A stretch of DNA of 64,000 bases from Cylicocyclus nassatus (Eukaryota > Nematoda > Chromadorea > Rhabditida > Strongylidae), in the NCBI GenBank assembly GCA_958299035.1, contig CATQJL010000001.1, positions 48,300,461 through 48,364,460 of the forward strand, written 5' to 3'. Below the pieces are notes generated by a model. That model did no database searches. It worked only from the letters and a program-made list of their open reading frames with translations, and was not told the DNA's origin. Of this stretch, positions 24,665 to 36,213 are shown piece by piece. The position numbers were made by a program, and so were the translations under genes. Every line of letters starts with the position of its first letter. The stretch's first letter is position 1.

Positions 24665-25788
24665 CAGGGTAAAGCGGGGGGTGCGGCACTCGACCGTCGG
24701 ATACGACCCCCCCCCCTGATTGCTGTCTTAATAAGACCCCCCTCCTAAACTATACACTTAAGATAGTATTACCTGAAGGCTCTGTCAAACATAATGGACA
24801 ACATATCCATAATTAGCATGTCAAATACCCCCTGTAGACAAAGTGTGAGCGAATTCTGAAGATTCAAGATACTAGGCTACCTAAGTGAAATGGTCAAATT
24901 CCAACATGGTTAACTTTGTTTTAAAGGTGAATTAGCTATCCGTTTTTGCACTCAAGACAAAGCACTACTCCTTCTTTGTCCACCTCAGGAATCCCGCTTC
25001 AGAAGACCTCCAAACTGTGGAATTAGAAGCCAACCAAAATCTCATTTTTCCCATTTTTCGCTTTTGATGGCTGTGCTTTCACCAAATATTACTCAGAGCT
25101 AAGAAGACGAATCAGGCTCAAAACATCCCTATGGAATCTACGAGGTTTAGGCTATCGATTCATATAAATATTGTCCGCTAAAAATCTTTTTTTGATATAG
25201 TTAATGGCCTGCGGCACCCCCCCTCAAAACCTGCGGCTGCCGCAGGGGTGCCGCAGGGGTGCCGCAGGCCATTAACTATATCAAAAAAACATTTTTAGCG
25301 GACAATATTTATATGAATCGATAGCCTAAACCTCGTAGATTCCATAGGGATGTTTTGAGCCTGATTCGTCTTCTTAGCTCTGAGTAATATTTGGTGAAAG
25401 CACAGCCATCAAAAGCGAAAAATGGGAAAAATGAGATTTTGGTTGGCTTCTAATTCCACAGTTTGGAGGTCTTCTGGAGCGGGATTCCTGAGGTGGACAA
25501 AGAAGGAGTAGTGCTTTGTCTTGAGTGCAAAAACGGATAGCTAATTCACCTTTAAAACAAAGTTAACCATGTTGGAATTTGACCATTTCACTTAGGTAGC
25601 CTAGTATCTTGAATCTTCAGAATTCGCTCACACTTTGTCTACAGGGGGTATTTGACATGCTAATTATGGATATGATACGAATATCATGTTATCGCTATAA
25701 TCAGATCACCTAACTACGACCCCCTCCCCTTTTGACTCCTCAATACGACCCCCCCTCTGCGGCGTGCCGCACCCCCCGCTTTACCCTG
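24665..25788. mobile_element. hAT-like giant hairpin element (arms about 430 bp)
   Basis: CAGGGTAAAGCGGGGGGTGC and its inverse form the ends. The 8-bp direct repeat GTGATAAT flanks it (24657-24664 and 25789-25796). The interior is an almost perfect palindrome: arms about 24795-25215 and 25250-25675, centred on GCCGCAGGGGTGCCGCAGG-type repeats. The arms look nearly identical by eye, so the copy may be young. No protein is encoded. Confidence 0.9.
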
Positions 25789-26150
25789 GTGATAATCTTG
25801 CTTTGATTGGTCTTAAGGTATTCGGACGCATGGATTTTTCCAGTTTTCGGCTTAAAACTTTGCATGGTTCAAAGCTGGTGTGGATTTTTGAGTAAAATTT
25901 CGTAGAGCTATTTTTGCTCTATCCAATGATTATTGAATTCTACTTGAGATATGGAATTATTTAAGATTATTGCGATCTGTACCTGTTTTGGTGCAAGGAT
26001 TATGCATCAATCTAATAAAAGCTGTCTTACAAGAAAAACTTAGAATTGAAAGGGCATTATCGGGACGAGCAAGAGATGTGGCACAAACAGCAATTCCCCC
26101 CCCCCCCCCCCCCCGAGTTGTGTCTCATTGCAACCTCTGTGAATTATATA

Positions 26151-26827
26151 CAGGGTGTCCCAAAAAGATGTGCACACTGTTTGATCGTTAATAACTTTCT
26201 TGCTTTCATGTCTTTTGTTGAGCTTAAAGTACCATTCTATAGAGCGAGGTTCAACTTAGATTTGCAGAGTGGAGGGAATCATCGATCGCACTTCATTACT
26301 GTAGTACGGTAGGAATTTCGAAAAGGGTTTCAAGCCATTAAAGGGCGCAATTTGCCTCAGAAAGAAAGCCAAACAAGCCAGAAACTCTCAATCTGGGCTA
26401 ATTGTAGGTACTGATTCTAAATATGAAGTTTGCACTTTAGTATAGTGCTTCTTTCATAAGTTATTTCAGATTTAGAGTAAAAACTATTCCCCAATGTCCC
26501 TCAAAAATGTGAATACGCGAACAAGAAAGTTCGAAAAATTGATGAAAAGTTATGTACTGAAATCAGCACGCCTGAAAACCTTAATATACAGATTTTCAGA
26601 TTTTTTTTTGAAATTATTTTATCACAAGGCCTATTCCACAGTGACGCTGTATGTTGGAAGTTCATACCGTAATCCTACAGTAATGAAAAGTGATTGGTGA
26701 TTTGCTCCACACTGCAAATCTAAGTTGAACCTCGCTTTATAGAGCGGTACCTTGAACTCGGCAAAAGCCTGGAAGCAAGAGAGTTATTAAAGATCAAACA
26801 GTGTGCACATCTTTTTGGGACACTCTG
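26151..26827. mobile_element. Tc1/mariner-like MITE
   Basis: CAGGGTGTCCCAAAAAGATG with its inverse (CATCTTTTTGGGACACTCTG) at the right, flanked by TA (26149-26150 and 26828-26829). The inverted repeats extend through GTGCACACTGTTTGATC. It is 677 bp with no transposase. Confidence 0.9.
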
Positions 26828-27024
26828 TATAGTCAGCATAAAAAAGAGGCCCAACCGGGTTCACTTAGTACTACTTTCGTAAGTAGCATGTCAAATAGCC
26901 ACGAAGACTGCAGGAAGTGATTAGGACTTGACTCAGCCATTCCAAACAAGTTATATGTCATCCTGCGCTGATTTCAAATATACCATTATAATCTGCCGAA
27001 TAAATATATGCAAGGATTTACGAG

Positions 27025-28388
27025 CAGGGTCGAGCAAGAGGTATGGGCACAGCCGCCATACGATACCTCTCCTAAGTTCTTTCTTAATTACCTCCCCCCC
27101 CCTCCCTCCCCCCGCCATTATTTGCCAACCTAGGCACGATATAAAGGCTCTACCAAACATTATGGGCTCCTTCATACTACGCCGCAGCACGCGGCGCGCC
27201 GCTGGAGGCAGCAGCCTGCCGCAGCACGCGGCAGCCGCAGCACGCGGCAGACGCAGCAGCACGGCGCGTCCTGCGGCGTGCGCCGTTGCAGTCACAGTGA
27301 AAATATAAGCTCGCCCGCTGTGAAGGAACCTCTCGGAGAACGAACGTGCAGCAAATATAGATGTGCATCCATAACCGGCGAAGCTGTGCTCCCGTGAGCG
27401 TATATCTTCACTGCGACTTCAGCGGCGCGCGCCGCAGCACGCCGCGTCCTGCGGCGTAGTATGAAGGAACCCTATTAGTCAAATTCTTGATTATCATGTC
27501 GAATACCTCCTACTGGCCTTTATTTTGCGGTTTTAAGTCGAGTTTTGTTTCTGAGGGTTCCCAATTTTGAGCCACCCAAGTGGAGTGGTCGTTTTCAAAC
27601 AAGGCTAATTTTGATTCAGAAGTGAATTAGCCACTTCTCTTTGTACTCATTACAAAGCGCTACTCCCTATTTGCCCATACCACAAATCCGTTTCCAAATA
27701 AACTTTAACTGTGGAATTAGGAGCCAGCCAGAATCTCGTTTGTCCCATTGTTCGCTTACAGTGGTTGTGCTTCCAGTAACCATTACTCAAACGAAAGAAG
27801 ACGAAATCAGCTCTAATTACTTTTCCAAATTACGATGTTTTGGCCATCGATCTGTACATAATTTTCCCTCAAATTCTCCTGATTTGTTCGTAGTTTAAGA
27901 TGTTGAAAGCGAAAAAGGGGACAAACAAGATCTTGGCTTGTTCTTAGTTCCATAGTTTATAGGTAATTAAAGTGGGATTCTTAATGCGAGCAAAAAGGTA
28001 GTAGTACTTTTTATTAAGTGCATAGAAGGTAGTTCACTCACCTTCGAAAAGTCAATATCTTCGAAAATGACCATCTCACTTAGTTTACCCAATATTTAAA
28101 ACCTCAGAATTTGCTGAAACTTGGCCCACAAGGGTTATTTGGACGGTAATTACAGAAATGATGCTCTTGTGCTTCTAGGGCTCTTTTATTATGCTTACTG
28201 TAACACGATGGTAGGCCGAAACACCAGTATGCTAGTGATTTGTATAAGGGCTTATCTGACATTATTAACGAGTATTTATCATCGCTAACATCAGTATCAC
28301 CTCGATAATGACTCCCTCCTTCCCCCCCCCCCTTTACCTCTCAAAACGACCCCCAGGTGTGGCGTGCCACACCCCAAACTTGAACCTG
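27025..28388. mobile_element. Diverged relative of the giant hairpin element
   Basis: The left start CAGGGTCGAGCAAGAGG and right end ...CAAACTTGAACCTG bound sequence related to the 24665-25788 arms (for example GTGGAATTAGGAGCCAGCCA and TCACTTAG). Flanks TTTACGAG and GTTACGAC are a possible diverged 8-bp duplication. A small MITE (27164-27472) is inserted near the left end. Confidence 0.5.
27164..27472. mobile_element. MITE with TAT target duplication and GCAGCACGCGGC repeats
   Basis: The ends GGGCTCCTTCATACTACGCC and GGCGTAGTATGAAGGAACCC are inverted and flanked by TAT (27161-27163 and 27473-27475). The interior carries tandem GCCGCAGCACGCGGC-like repeats, which give long spurious alanine/arginine frames on both strands. 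Confidence 0.85.
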
Positions 28389-29263
28389 GTTACGACCGTT
28401 TGAATGTGCGAATTGTTAGGTTTTCTGTCATCAAGAATCCCATTTCAAACAAAGCCAAACTGTGAAATTAGTGGCGCAGCCATTTCAGGCCATTGTTCTG
28501 TCAGTGGTTGTCATTTCAGCGGTCATTACCAGGTTTAGAGCCGTTTCGTCTCTACTTGTCTATTGTAAGCAAAACCACTTGAATCAAGGGATAAATTATG
28601 TGGCGACGCTACAGATTTGATTGTATGTTGGCTTAGAGAGGTTTTTGCACTACTGAAAACTGACAAGAACATATAATGAAAACCGAAATTTTATCATACT
28701 CTATAACAAAGCCTGATCAAATACCTCAAAATATGTTTTTAATGCTTTTTGTTGTTTAAAATACCAATACATGTATATTCCTTACCAGGAAAACGCGATG
28801 ATATGCACATATCTACACCACGTTTGCAGTGTATGCGCGAAGGTATTGCAACAATATTCAAAAAATTTCGGTAAAGTGTAAGCAAAAGTGTGGCAAACTT
28901 TTTTCCGTGTTCGTGGCGTGTGGCCACTGGTTAGCCGCCTATGAATTGGGCCAGACTTTGCGACGTACGCTGACGACGTGCATTTTAGCTTACGCCGCGC
29001 ACCCTGGGCACTCACCAACGCTTACATCGGTGCAGTGATATGAAACCGTGCACTTGGTCTCAATAAGGTTTGAGTTGTGATGGCCGCAATAGTGTGCCGG
29101 TGCAAAAGTTGGTTGCGTGCCCAGCGCAGCGGCGTTGCATCTATTTGAAAAAGCAATACGCTTTGGCTTGACCCTAAGATGGCCCAGAAAAAACAGAGTC
29201 ATAATTTTCCCTTTCCCCCACATAAATCTTTGATCTCTCTGACATAACTTTTTCTTGTTTGTA

Positions 29264-29854
29264 CAGGGTGGCCGAAAAGTATGGACGTCATATTTTTCGT
29301 TTGATAAAAACGGAGTTCTGTAAAGTTATTTTGACATGCAAAAAACAGAGGTATCTTAATGTGTTACTCCTATAAGACTAGGTTCCTGCACATGCATACA
29401 GCCTTCAGGAGCGTATTATGAAATTGATGCACCAAAAAATGCTATGTGAAGAAAGTACTCATTGCGAATTACTAATTCGTGGAAATAATCCGATTACTAA
29501 TCAGATTATTTCCACGAATTCACAATGAGTCTTTGATTACTAATCGAATAGACTCTAAAACCTGAGGTTCTGTAGAGCACAGATCGAGGAATAACACCAT
29601 GCTGCAACAGCAAAAATTCTTCTCTCCAAAATAACGGTACCATGAGCATGGTATTGCCTGAACGCATCGCAGCGTCATTCAAAGGAAGCAGACTCTGGAG
29701 TCCCGTTTGCATCAGAAGACTTCAATTCGCGTGATTTTTACTTATCTTGATATTGAGACTGTCCATAAGCTACAGGCATCTTGGCCGCCATGATAGAGTG
29801 TTTCAGGAAAAGATATATTATGTATTATGACGCCCATTCTTACCGATCACCCTG
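29264..29854. mobile_element. Tc1/mariner-like MITE
   Basis: CAGGGTGGCCGAAAAGTATG and its diverged inverse (CATTCTTACCGATCACCCTG) lie at the ends, flanked by TA (29262-29263 and 29855-29856). It is 591 bp. A secondary hairpin, TCCACGAATT, lies near 29478-29521. Confidence 0.85.
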
Positions 29855-29910
29855 TATTTGATATCTACAACATAACTTCCATCTAATTTTTTTTCTTTTC
29901 AACAAACCTC

Positions 29911-30189
29911 AAAGGCAGCGTCCAGACACCTGTTTCCAGTACTGTGTAGCGGACGATTTGCATCACTTGCAGGTTTTTGCGCGTAGACCCATTACGAAGG
30001 TGGTAGATCCCTAACAATAGTAAGCAACTCAATGCAAGTCGTCCGCCAAGTAAGGTATCGGAGCTGTTTTGTGAACGAATATTTCAGCCGCGACTGCACC
30101 ATCTGCGTTGCCGTATGAGCAATTAATTAGGTCGCAATCAGTTCCCACCTGCAATTGCATGGGTCCAGATTTGTCTGAGCGTTGCCTCT
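29911..30189. mobile_element. MITE, AAAGGCAG-end family, copy 5
   Basis: It starts AAAGGCAGCGTCCAGACACC and ends CCAGATTTGTCTGAGCGTTGCCTCT, with short diverged inverted repeats. About 280 bp, non-coding. Confidence 0.65.
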
Positions 30190-32220
30190 AAGCACCTCCT
30201 CTCAGCTTGTAACCGCTGAAAAATAATTCCCAACGGGTGAAGCAATCGTTCTTCGTGAAAAAGCTAATTTCAAATCTGCCTTCCTTGACTGCTGAGCTTT
30301 TCTGGACGAGCAATTATGGGCATTTAGCAGAGCAAAAATCTGAACTTCGCCATTCGAGTAAATTCCCTTGTACTCTTTTTCCTAGATCTCAAATGCAGCG
30401 ATGACTGTCAGTGCACTCCGTGCAACTGATATATTTTTAATTCAATATGACCTCAATCGCGAATGCCTTGTTTGAGTTGAAAAATTTCAACAAATAATTT
30501 TGTATTTCTCATTCATTTTCTGCACCTACAAATCTTCACCAAGATGTTGTGCATCCCATCTCAAAAGTACCTCGATCAAACTTCCTTCTCTATCAGAACA
30601 CTATAGTCTCTATTACTGCCCGTAATGATCGAGCCCATCGGCGACATAGTCACTCCTCCATTGGGAATACAGCTGTAGTGAAACCGTATTTACGGATTAT
30701 GTCTGCATAGTATGTGGTAAGTTGTATATTGAAAAGTGCAACGTTTTCATTCTTTGCTCTCAGATGTCCATTGAATTCGATTATTTTTTACATGCGTAAA
30801 TCGAAAACTTTTGAAGTGCAGGTGATGAGCGGTATAATTCTCTTCTGGTTGATTTCTTAGCAGCGTCCGAGATCGGTACAGATATTTATCCCACAATATA
30901 CGGACTGACGTTTCCGCAAACTCGTCCTCTTCAGAGTCTAGAAAGTCGAAGACACATAAGTGAACTGTCCGTCAAACATTTTGTCGACTATAGAAAAGAG
31001 CTCAACCCTTTAGGAAAGCAACAGTAAAACAGAACGCGATTAAGATAGTGCTCAACTTCATAGATAATAGATTTGGTGGGTGCAGACCACTTATGTAAGA
31101 AACTGTACTGCATAATTTTTGTACTTATCTAGTTGCCCGATCACAACCTGACCTCATTATTCAAAAGCCACAAAGGCTCTCGTATGGTGAAAGCTCGTTA
31201 GTAATAACTAGGCATAATTTTCAGTGCATTGAATTTTCACCCTTGGATCTTGAGATTGGTTTTGCAATCTCAAAATTTCTTTTTGCACTCCATGTGATAG
31301 CAAAGCATAAAGGGCGGTTATAAAAGGAAAGAGTAGTTTAATGAAACTATTGCTGAATTTATGCTCATCAGATCACGGCATTTGTAAGAAGAGGTTCAGC
31401 TACCAAACTGGACAGCATCCGATCAGACTTCCAGTCCACTGCTGATGGACCAGGAGAGATGAGAAGGTTGAACTTTATATCTTGACGGTAACAGGACTCA
31501 CTACAGATGAAAGTTTTTTTGGGGCGGCTCCACATTTGATTGTATTTGAAAGATTGATGTAATCATCAATAAGGTTATAGAGATCTTGAGAGAAGAAATA
31601 CCTTAGTGCTTTTTGGCAAACTTCCTCCAATTCTTAGAGCTTCTGACAAGGGAAGGATCCCAAATCGTAGTGACGAACTGGAATGAAACGGATATATTTG
31701 GATGCGATGAGCTACTTCCAAATCAATTTTCCTATTTGTTAGAGATTCTCTGGAATTATAAGCCGTTAATAGTGTGAAGTTATTAAAGTTCCAATGCATG
31801 ACGTGCATTATCCAGCTTAGGAGTGCATAATTTTAGGTTCAGTGTGCTGGCTACAAAAATGTTAAACAATTACATCGATGCTTTTTAACGACTAATTCTT
31901 GAAGGAGTGTCACTTTATGTTTGCCACATTTCGACTTTCAAACGCTCATAATTTCTTCCAGAGAATCTCTCAGCAGATACGAAAGTTAGATTTGAATTCA
32001 GCTCAACAAGGCGCATATAGTGATTTGCATTTCGCTCCAGATCGTCACTGCGATTTGCGATCCTTCCCTGTGAAACACGAAGTTAACGGCCCCACAAACC
32101 TTTGCATGTAGATGGAGCTTGCATGAAATGATTGTTTTGTCGATTTTTTTTCGCAAAAATGCGGCATTTCCCATTTTCAGTTAACATTTGTCTTCTCAAA
32201 GCAGGCGCTGTACTTCTCAA
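30190..32220. other. No supported gene; weak inverted repeat at 31.7-32.0 kb
   Basis: AT-rich sequence. AGAGATTCTCTGGAA near 31743 and TTCCAGAGAATCTCT near 31959 are inverted within longer diverged arms, suggesting an old hairpin element of about 500 bp with unclear ends. Frames in the area derive from those arms. Confidence 0.4.
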
Positions 32221-32234
32221 GAGTATGGCACTCC

Positions 32235-32580
32235 CCCGCCATTACTGAACGGCGATTGCCAGTCGTCAGTATTGGCGGCCGTGTTTTAGATAGCTGTCAA
32301 ATCGCTGGCACACATAATTTCGTTGATCAACACATATTCAATGTGTATTCACTGAAATTGGCAATTGTCAGTTGCCAATATCGGTGACTGTGTCGCCAGT
32401 GGCATTAGTAGCGACCGAAGATCGCTAGTATTGGCGACAGCATGTTTGATACTTATCGGTTGGAAAATACGGCAACTTTTTAGTTAATCTCCATGTAAAG
32501 TGCATTCGCCAGCATTTGACACGCGACTGCCGTCGCAAATGTTAACGACGGGCGATGCCAGTCGTAGCAATATTGCCGAA
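32235..32580. repeat. Diverged short repeats with GCCAGTCGT core
   Basis: Related phrases recur four or more times: GGCGATTGCCAGTCGTCAGTATTGGCGG, then versions with GGCAATTGTCAGTTGCCAAT, GATCGCTAGTATTGGCGAC and GGCGATGCCAGTCGTAGCAAT. It looks like a decayed tandem or inverted array just upstream of the 32.7-kb gene. Confidence 0.5.
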
Positions 32581-32741
32581 AATCGTATTTGGTGCATTTT
32601 TGATCAAAGAGTGCTGTACCCCTTGACGAATATAGGGCCTGCTCAATTTGCATCCTACGATTGAATATCTCAGGTTTCTCGCAGTCCAGTCACTGAGTTT
32701 AATTCAAGACTCAAAATCTTAAGACGGAGCAGCGTTTTCAG

Positions 32742-33283
32742 CGTGGCCGAAGAAGATGTTAGTCGTGTGACGGAAGATGTCGTTGAGCCTTTGCTCGATC
32801 TTAACTTGGATCCTCATGAGATTTCATATGTTTTCAACGCTCTTGTATGGCATGTCGAAGGTAAAAAGGCAATCTATTCAGTAGTTTATAATCAGATTAC
32901 ATTTTTCATAGGATTTGAACAACAGCGGCGTGATTCAAATACTTGTTTAGAACTTAAGGATCTAGCGCCAGCATCGTTCTAAAAGAGGAAATACTTTTAG
33001 AACAAGACGTCCTGGAATCGACTAGAAATACAGCTGAAGAGGTATTAGACCAAATATCAGACGAACTACACGAGCATTACACCTATGATCTCAAAATGGC
33101 CAACTACGCAGCTCGACTCAATCGTATTCTTGGTTTGATATGGGCAATCAAAGTGAGTTTTGATTTATGTGGACGGCGTTTTCTGGTAGTGTGCCAGTTT
33201 TCAGAAAAACCAACGGGTTCTCTTGATGATTTGTGGCACGATGGCAGCACTAGGTATCAAACAGGAGATGCTGCAAGACTAAG
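32742..33283 (+). CDS. Unrecognised small multi-exon gene (5' exon not located)
   Basis: I do not recognise the family. Exon 32742-32860 follows a GTTTTCAG acceptor and encodes an acidic helical segment starting AEEDVSRVTEDVVEPLL. The donor GAAG|GTAAAA opens an intron of 51 bp (acceptor TTTCATAG, which soon leads to a stop at TAA 32979) or 97 bp (acceptor CTTAAG). The 97-bp choice keeps the frame into 32958-33151, which reads LEQDVLESTRNTAEEVLDQI and MANYAARLNRILGLIWAIK. A GTGAGT donor and TTTTCAG acceptor remove about 52 bp. The last exon (about 33204-33283) has a hydrophobic stretch, ends MAALGIKQEMLQD and stops at TAA. No ATG starts the first exon, so an upstream or trans-spliced exon is needed. 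Length and helical character suit a small structural or complex subunit; that is inference only. Confidence 0.55.
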
Positions 33284-34688
33284 GACGAGTAACGCCCATA
33301 CTGTTTGTGACATTCTTCGATTTTATATAAAGGAAGATTACGAGAGTGTGAATCGAATCGGCGACTGTGAATTACAACAACAATTTTGTCCTGGCATTCG
33401 TAAAATCTCGAAATGCATAAACGTTGTTCCCCATTCAAGGTTTATCGGATTGCAAGAAAAAGTGGAAAAGACAATTTTATAAAGTTCAACTTTTTTACTT
33501 TTAGTGCATAGAGAAGATGTGGGAGCATCTAGACCAAAACCTACCTGTCAGGGAAAGGAACTTTTGCACCTGAGTTATACCCTCGTACCTGACTGATGTG
33601 CCTACCAAGCACTTCTGACCTGCGGAAACGGTATAGGAGGAATCAAGGCCTTGCCGCCTGCATCCAAATGAGACAATCAAGAGCGCGAGCACTGCGGGAA
33701 AAGTTTGGCAAGGGTCCAAAAAAAGCTGGCGAAAGAGTTCGAGAAAGCTGAATGAGATTAAATTCTTATCACTTTGCTTGGAAATATACCAGAGGGATAA
33801 TTAGGACAAATTCGAAGTCGACATTAGAGGATGCATTTTATGCATTGATAAACCAGGTCTCACTAAAAGAGTTGTACACAGAAATTACAACCTTCGGACT
33901 GACAGTATTGAGGATTTGAAAATTTAAATTTTAGTCACAACGATAAGTTACTCAAGTTTCGGAAAATTTTTTCTAAATTCACTGAAGATTTTCAAAAGCA
34001 CTGAAATTTTTTCCAGTACTATCTTGAGGCTTTCAAATCCCTTCGTATAGTGCCCACGCGTATGCTGTTTGTTACAGTGCTTGGTAACGAACTAAATTTA
34101 GATTGATTTTTGATGATTAAAATGCTCCAAATTATGCAATGTACCATAATACGATGCCTTGATTGACTCAACTCATGAGATTGCCCTCACTGTCAAAAAT
34201 GAAGAAGAGATAGTGAAAAGAATTTTGTATCTGTTACTCAAAAAATTGCACTTCAAGTAGTATTCTCGTATCGAGAATAATAGATAGTTCCTTAGTAGAA
34301 ATAATAATATTCAAATTAAAAATTCTCTAATGCGCTTTTTGGTACTGATTGTGAATCTTTCATCCCTCAAACAGTCTTCCTAACGAAGTGATAAGGATTT
34401 ATTCCCTGATGACTCTTTATCTTTTTCCTCTAAGTTATCCTGGATGCTTGCCAAAGTTTCCGCAGTGTTGTATCCTTAGTTATCTCCTGAAGATACAGGA
34501 GGCGAATCCTTTGATTCCTCCTGCAACATCCCATGTGTGGCTGCGATGTTGTTCAGTGGACTGACAAATAATTGGTGCTTTGATGCACAAGCAAGTAGCT
34601 TGTGCGCCGATAAGAGAGAGCAACAATGCCCGTTCTCGGGGTTGGCTCGAGGACAAAGCAACTAAGGAGATCGTGATTATATTGCATA
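33284..34688. other. No supported feature
   Basis: AT-rich sequence downstream of the small gene. Several short frames but no recognisable domains or repeat ends. Confidence 0.4.
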
Positions 34689-35039
34689 CTAGCTGGCTTA
34701 CGCGGCCCCGCCCGGCCCTGTCAGAACACTATGATAAGGGTCTTATCTCTGTCCCTGTACAACCTTTCCATTTACGTATGTTCTGAATAGAATTTTTATT
34801 TCTAAACTGATCCGGACCAAAGTTGGCACAAATACACTTCGGGGCGGGTGTCGTAGGCTACTTTTCGTCATTGATCGATATCGATTTTATCGACTTTTGC
34901 GAAGTTTGACCTGCGGGCTGAGTGGCACAGGGGGTGAGTGTGTATGCTGATTATTAACACAGCGGGAATAGCTAGATTGGCATGTAGAAAGTGAACAGAC
35001 ATACAAACATACAAACATGCATTCAGCCTTATTATAAGA
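34689..35039 (-). mobile_element. Helitron-like non-autonomous element, copy 2
   Basis: Read on the minus strand it starts A|TCTTATAATAAGGCTGAATG and ends GCGTAAGCCAGCTAG|T. It has the same termini and A|T junction as the copies at 13168 and 59916, and is 351 bp. Part of the interior (GGACCAAAGTTGGCACAAAT block) runs opposite to its position in copy 1, as in the right half of copy 3. Confidence 0.75.
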
Positions 35040-35374
35040 TCAATATCGCGATTATATCAACCGGCGCTAAGGCTCTTCCAAGGACACTATGATAGAACTG
35101 GTAAAAATACAAAGAGTTCGAAGAATGTTCAAATCTTGGAGGTAAGCTGATGTGGTCATCATAACCGAATTCATCTGAGTGACTGATATACCAACACCAA
35201 ATTCCCCGAGCCTCCTCAAGGCATGCTGTATACCGGATAGAGGAGCGAGCCAGAGATTGTAGTAGCATAGCGTAATCATCCTTCTTTTGGAATTACAGGC
35301 AAAAAATCAAAAACAAAGATTTAGACACTCAACCCAGACCTCCATCTTCCACAAACGACATAAAATTTCACATG

Positions 35375-35436
35375 CTTTATTATAAAGTGGGGGCATACTT
35401 ATTGGTGCTTTATTATTAGTGGGGGCATACATATTC
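35375..35436. repeat. 31-bp tandem duplication
   Basis: GCTTTATTATAAAGTGGGGG followed by CATACTTATTG is repeated directly as GCTTTATTATTAGTGGGGG followed by CATACATATTC. Two units only. Confidence 0.7.
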
Positions 35437-35459
35437 ACTCAAAATTTATGGTGAACACC

Positions 35460-35700
35460 CACTGACCTCCCGTGTCCGTCCCGAGGTCGCCAATGCTCGC
35501 GAATAGCCCTATACGCGCTGGAACGATACGCGCGGATGCTCCGACAAGCACTTGGGAACTACCGACCAAGCGACCTATATGTGCTGGCGGGGCCCGAAAC
35601 GCGCCCGGTGCGCTCTTATTTTGCATGTTCGCTGACAGTGGCAGTTTACATTCTCTTGGGCAGTGGCAGAAAATTCGAAAAAAGAACACCTTTATTTGCT
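35460..35700. other. CpG-rich island with open frames on both strands
   Basis: A GC- and CpG-rich block in AT-rich surroundings, open on plus (35472-35702) and minus (35435-35689). The plus frame reads TSTWELPTKRPICAGGARN. No family is recognised. It could be an exon, but the composition also fits a mobile-element interior. Confidence 0.3.
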
Positions 35701-36059
35701 AAGTTAACAGAAACAATTCACGGGCACAACAAATTGACAATTAAAGAAAGCCATATATAGATTGAATATTTTAAACATGTCGTTTTCAGTTGAATCACAC
35801 ACAAAAAGAAGATCACATCTTCACAGTTCAAGAGACGTTGATTTGCCGCAACCATCCATCGTTGCTTTTTTGCTCTTCTTTTAAAGATGATACATTATTA
35901 TTGACCTGCTGCATACTTGAATTTACTTTCTGGAATCCACCCCGAATTTGTACCAGATGTCTATGACCTTATGTCACGCCTAAATGAGAAGACTTCAGCT
36001 CGGAGAAAATGACATATGATGCAACCGACAATGCTTTATGTGATGCTGCAAACAAGAGG

Positions 36060-36213
36060 TTCCACACCAGTTGCTCCTCTGCGCGCGAAGCTTTTCGAGT
36101 GCTTGTCTTCCTTCTCGCTTAGTAGAACCGAGACCACTGTAAGCGGACTCTTCAATATCTTTTGTCTCATCCTTAGCTCGCCCTAACCCTGGCACGTTCT
36201 CTTTGCCAGCACC
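36060..36213 (-). CDS. Candidate minus-strand exon, unknown protein
   Basis: On the minus strand an ATTCTAG acceptor (ending near 36214) opens a charged frame reading GKENVPGLGRAKDETKDIEE and STKREGRQALEKLRAQRSNW. Composition and acceptor are exon-like, unlike the surrounding AT-rich noise. I cannot assign a family or connect other exons with confidence. Confidence 0.35.

Larger units (their letters stand above)
20756..26015. mobile_element. Mariner-like palindromic element hosting several nested insertions
   Basis: The ends TTAGGTTGGTGCATAATTCC and TGCAAGGATTATGCATCAATCTAA are inverted and flanked by TA (20754-20755 and 26016-26017). TTAGGTTGGTGCA is a classic mariner-type terminus. The outer arms pair over several hundred bases: left 20756-21150 matches right about 24465-24660 plus 25789-26015. 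The middle is filled by other elements (about 21157-24293 and 24665-25788). No transposase frame was recognised. Confidence 0.8.

Noticed and set aside
24665..25788. CRISPR-like or satellite array
   Set aside because: The repeated structure is a single palindrome with hAT-type ends and one 8-bp duplication, not regularly spaced direct repeats.
26951..27308. Alanine- and arginine-rich frames on both strands
   Set aside because: They are produced by tandem GCCGCAGCACGCGGC repeats of the 27164-27472 MITE.
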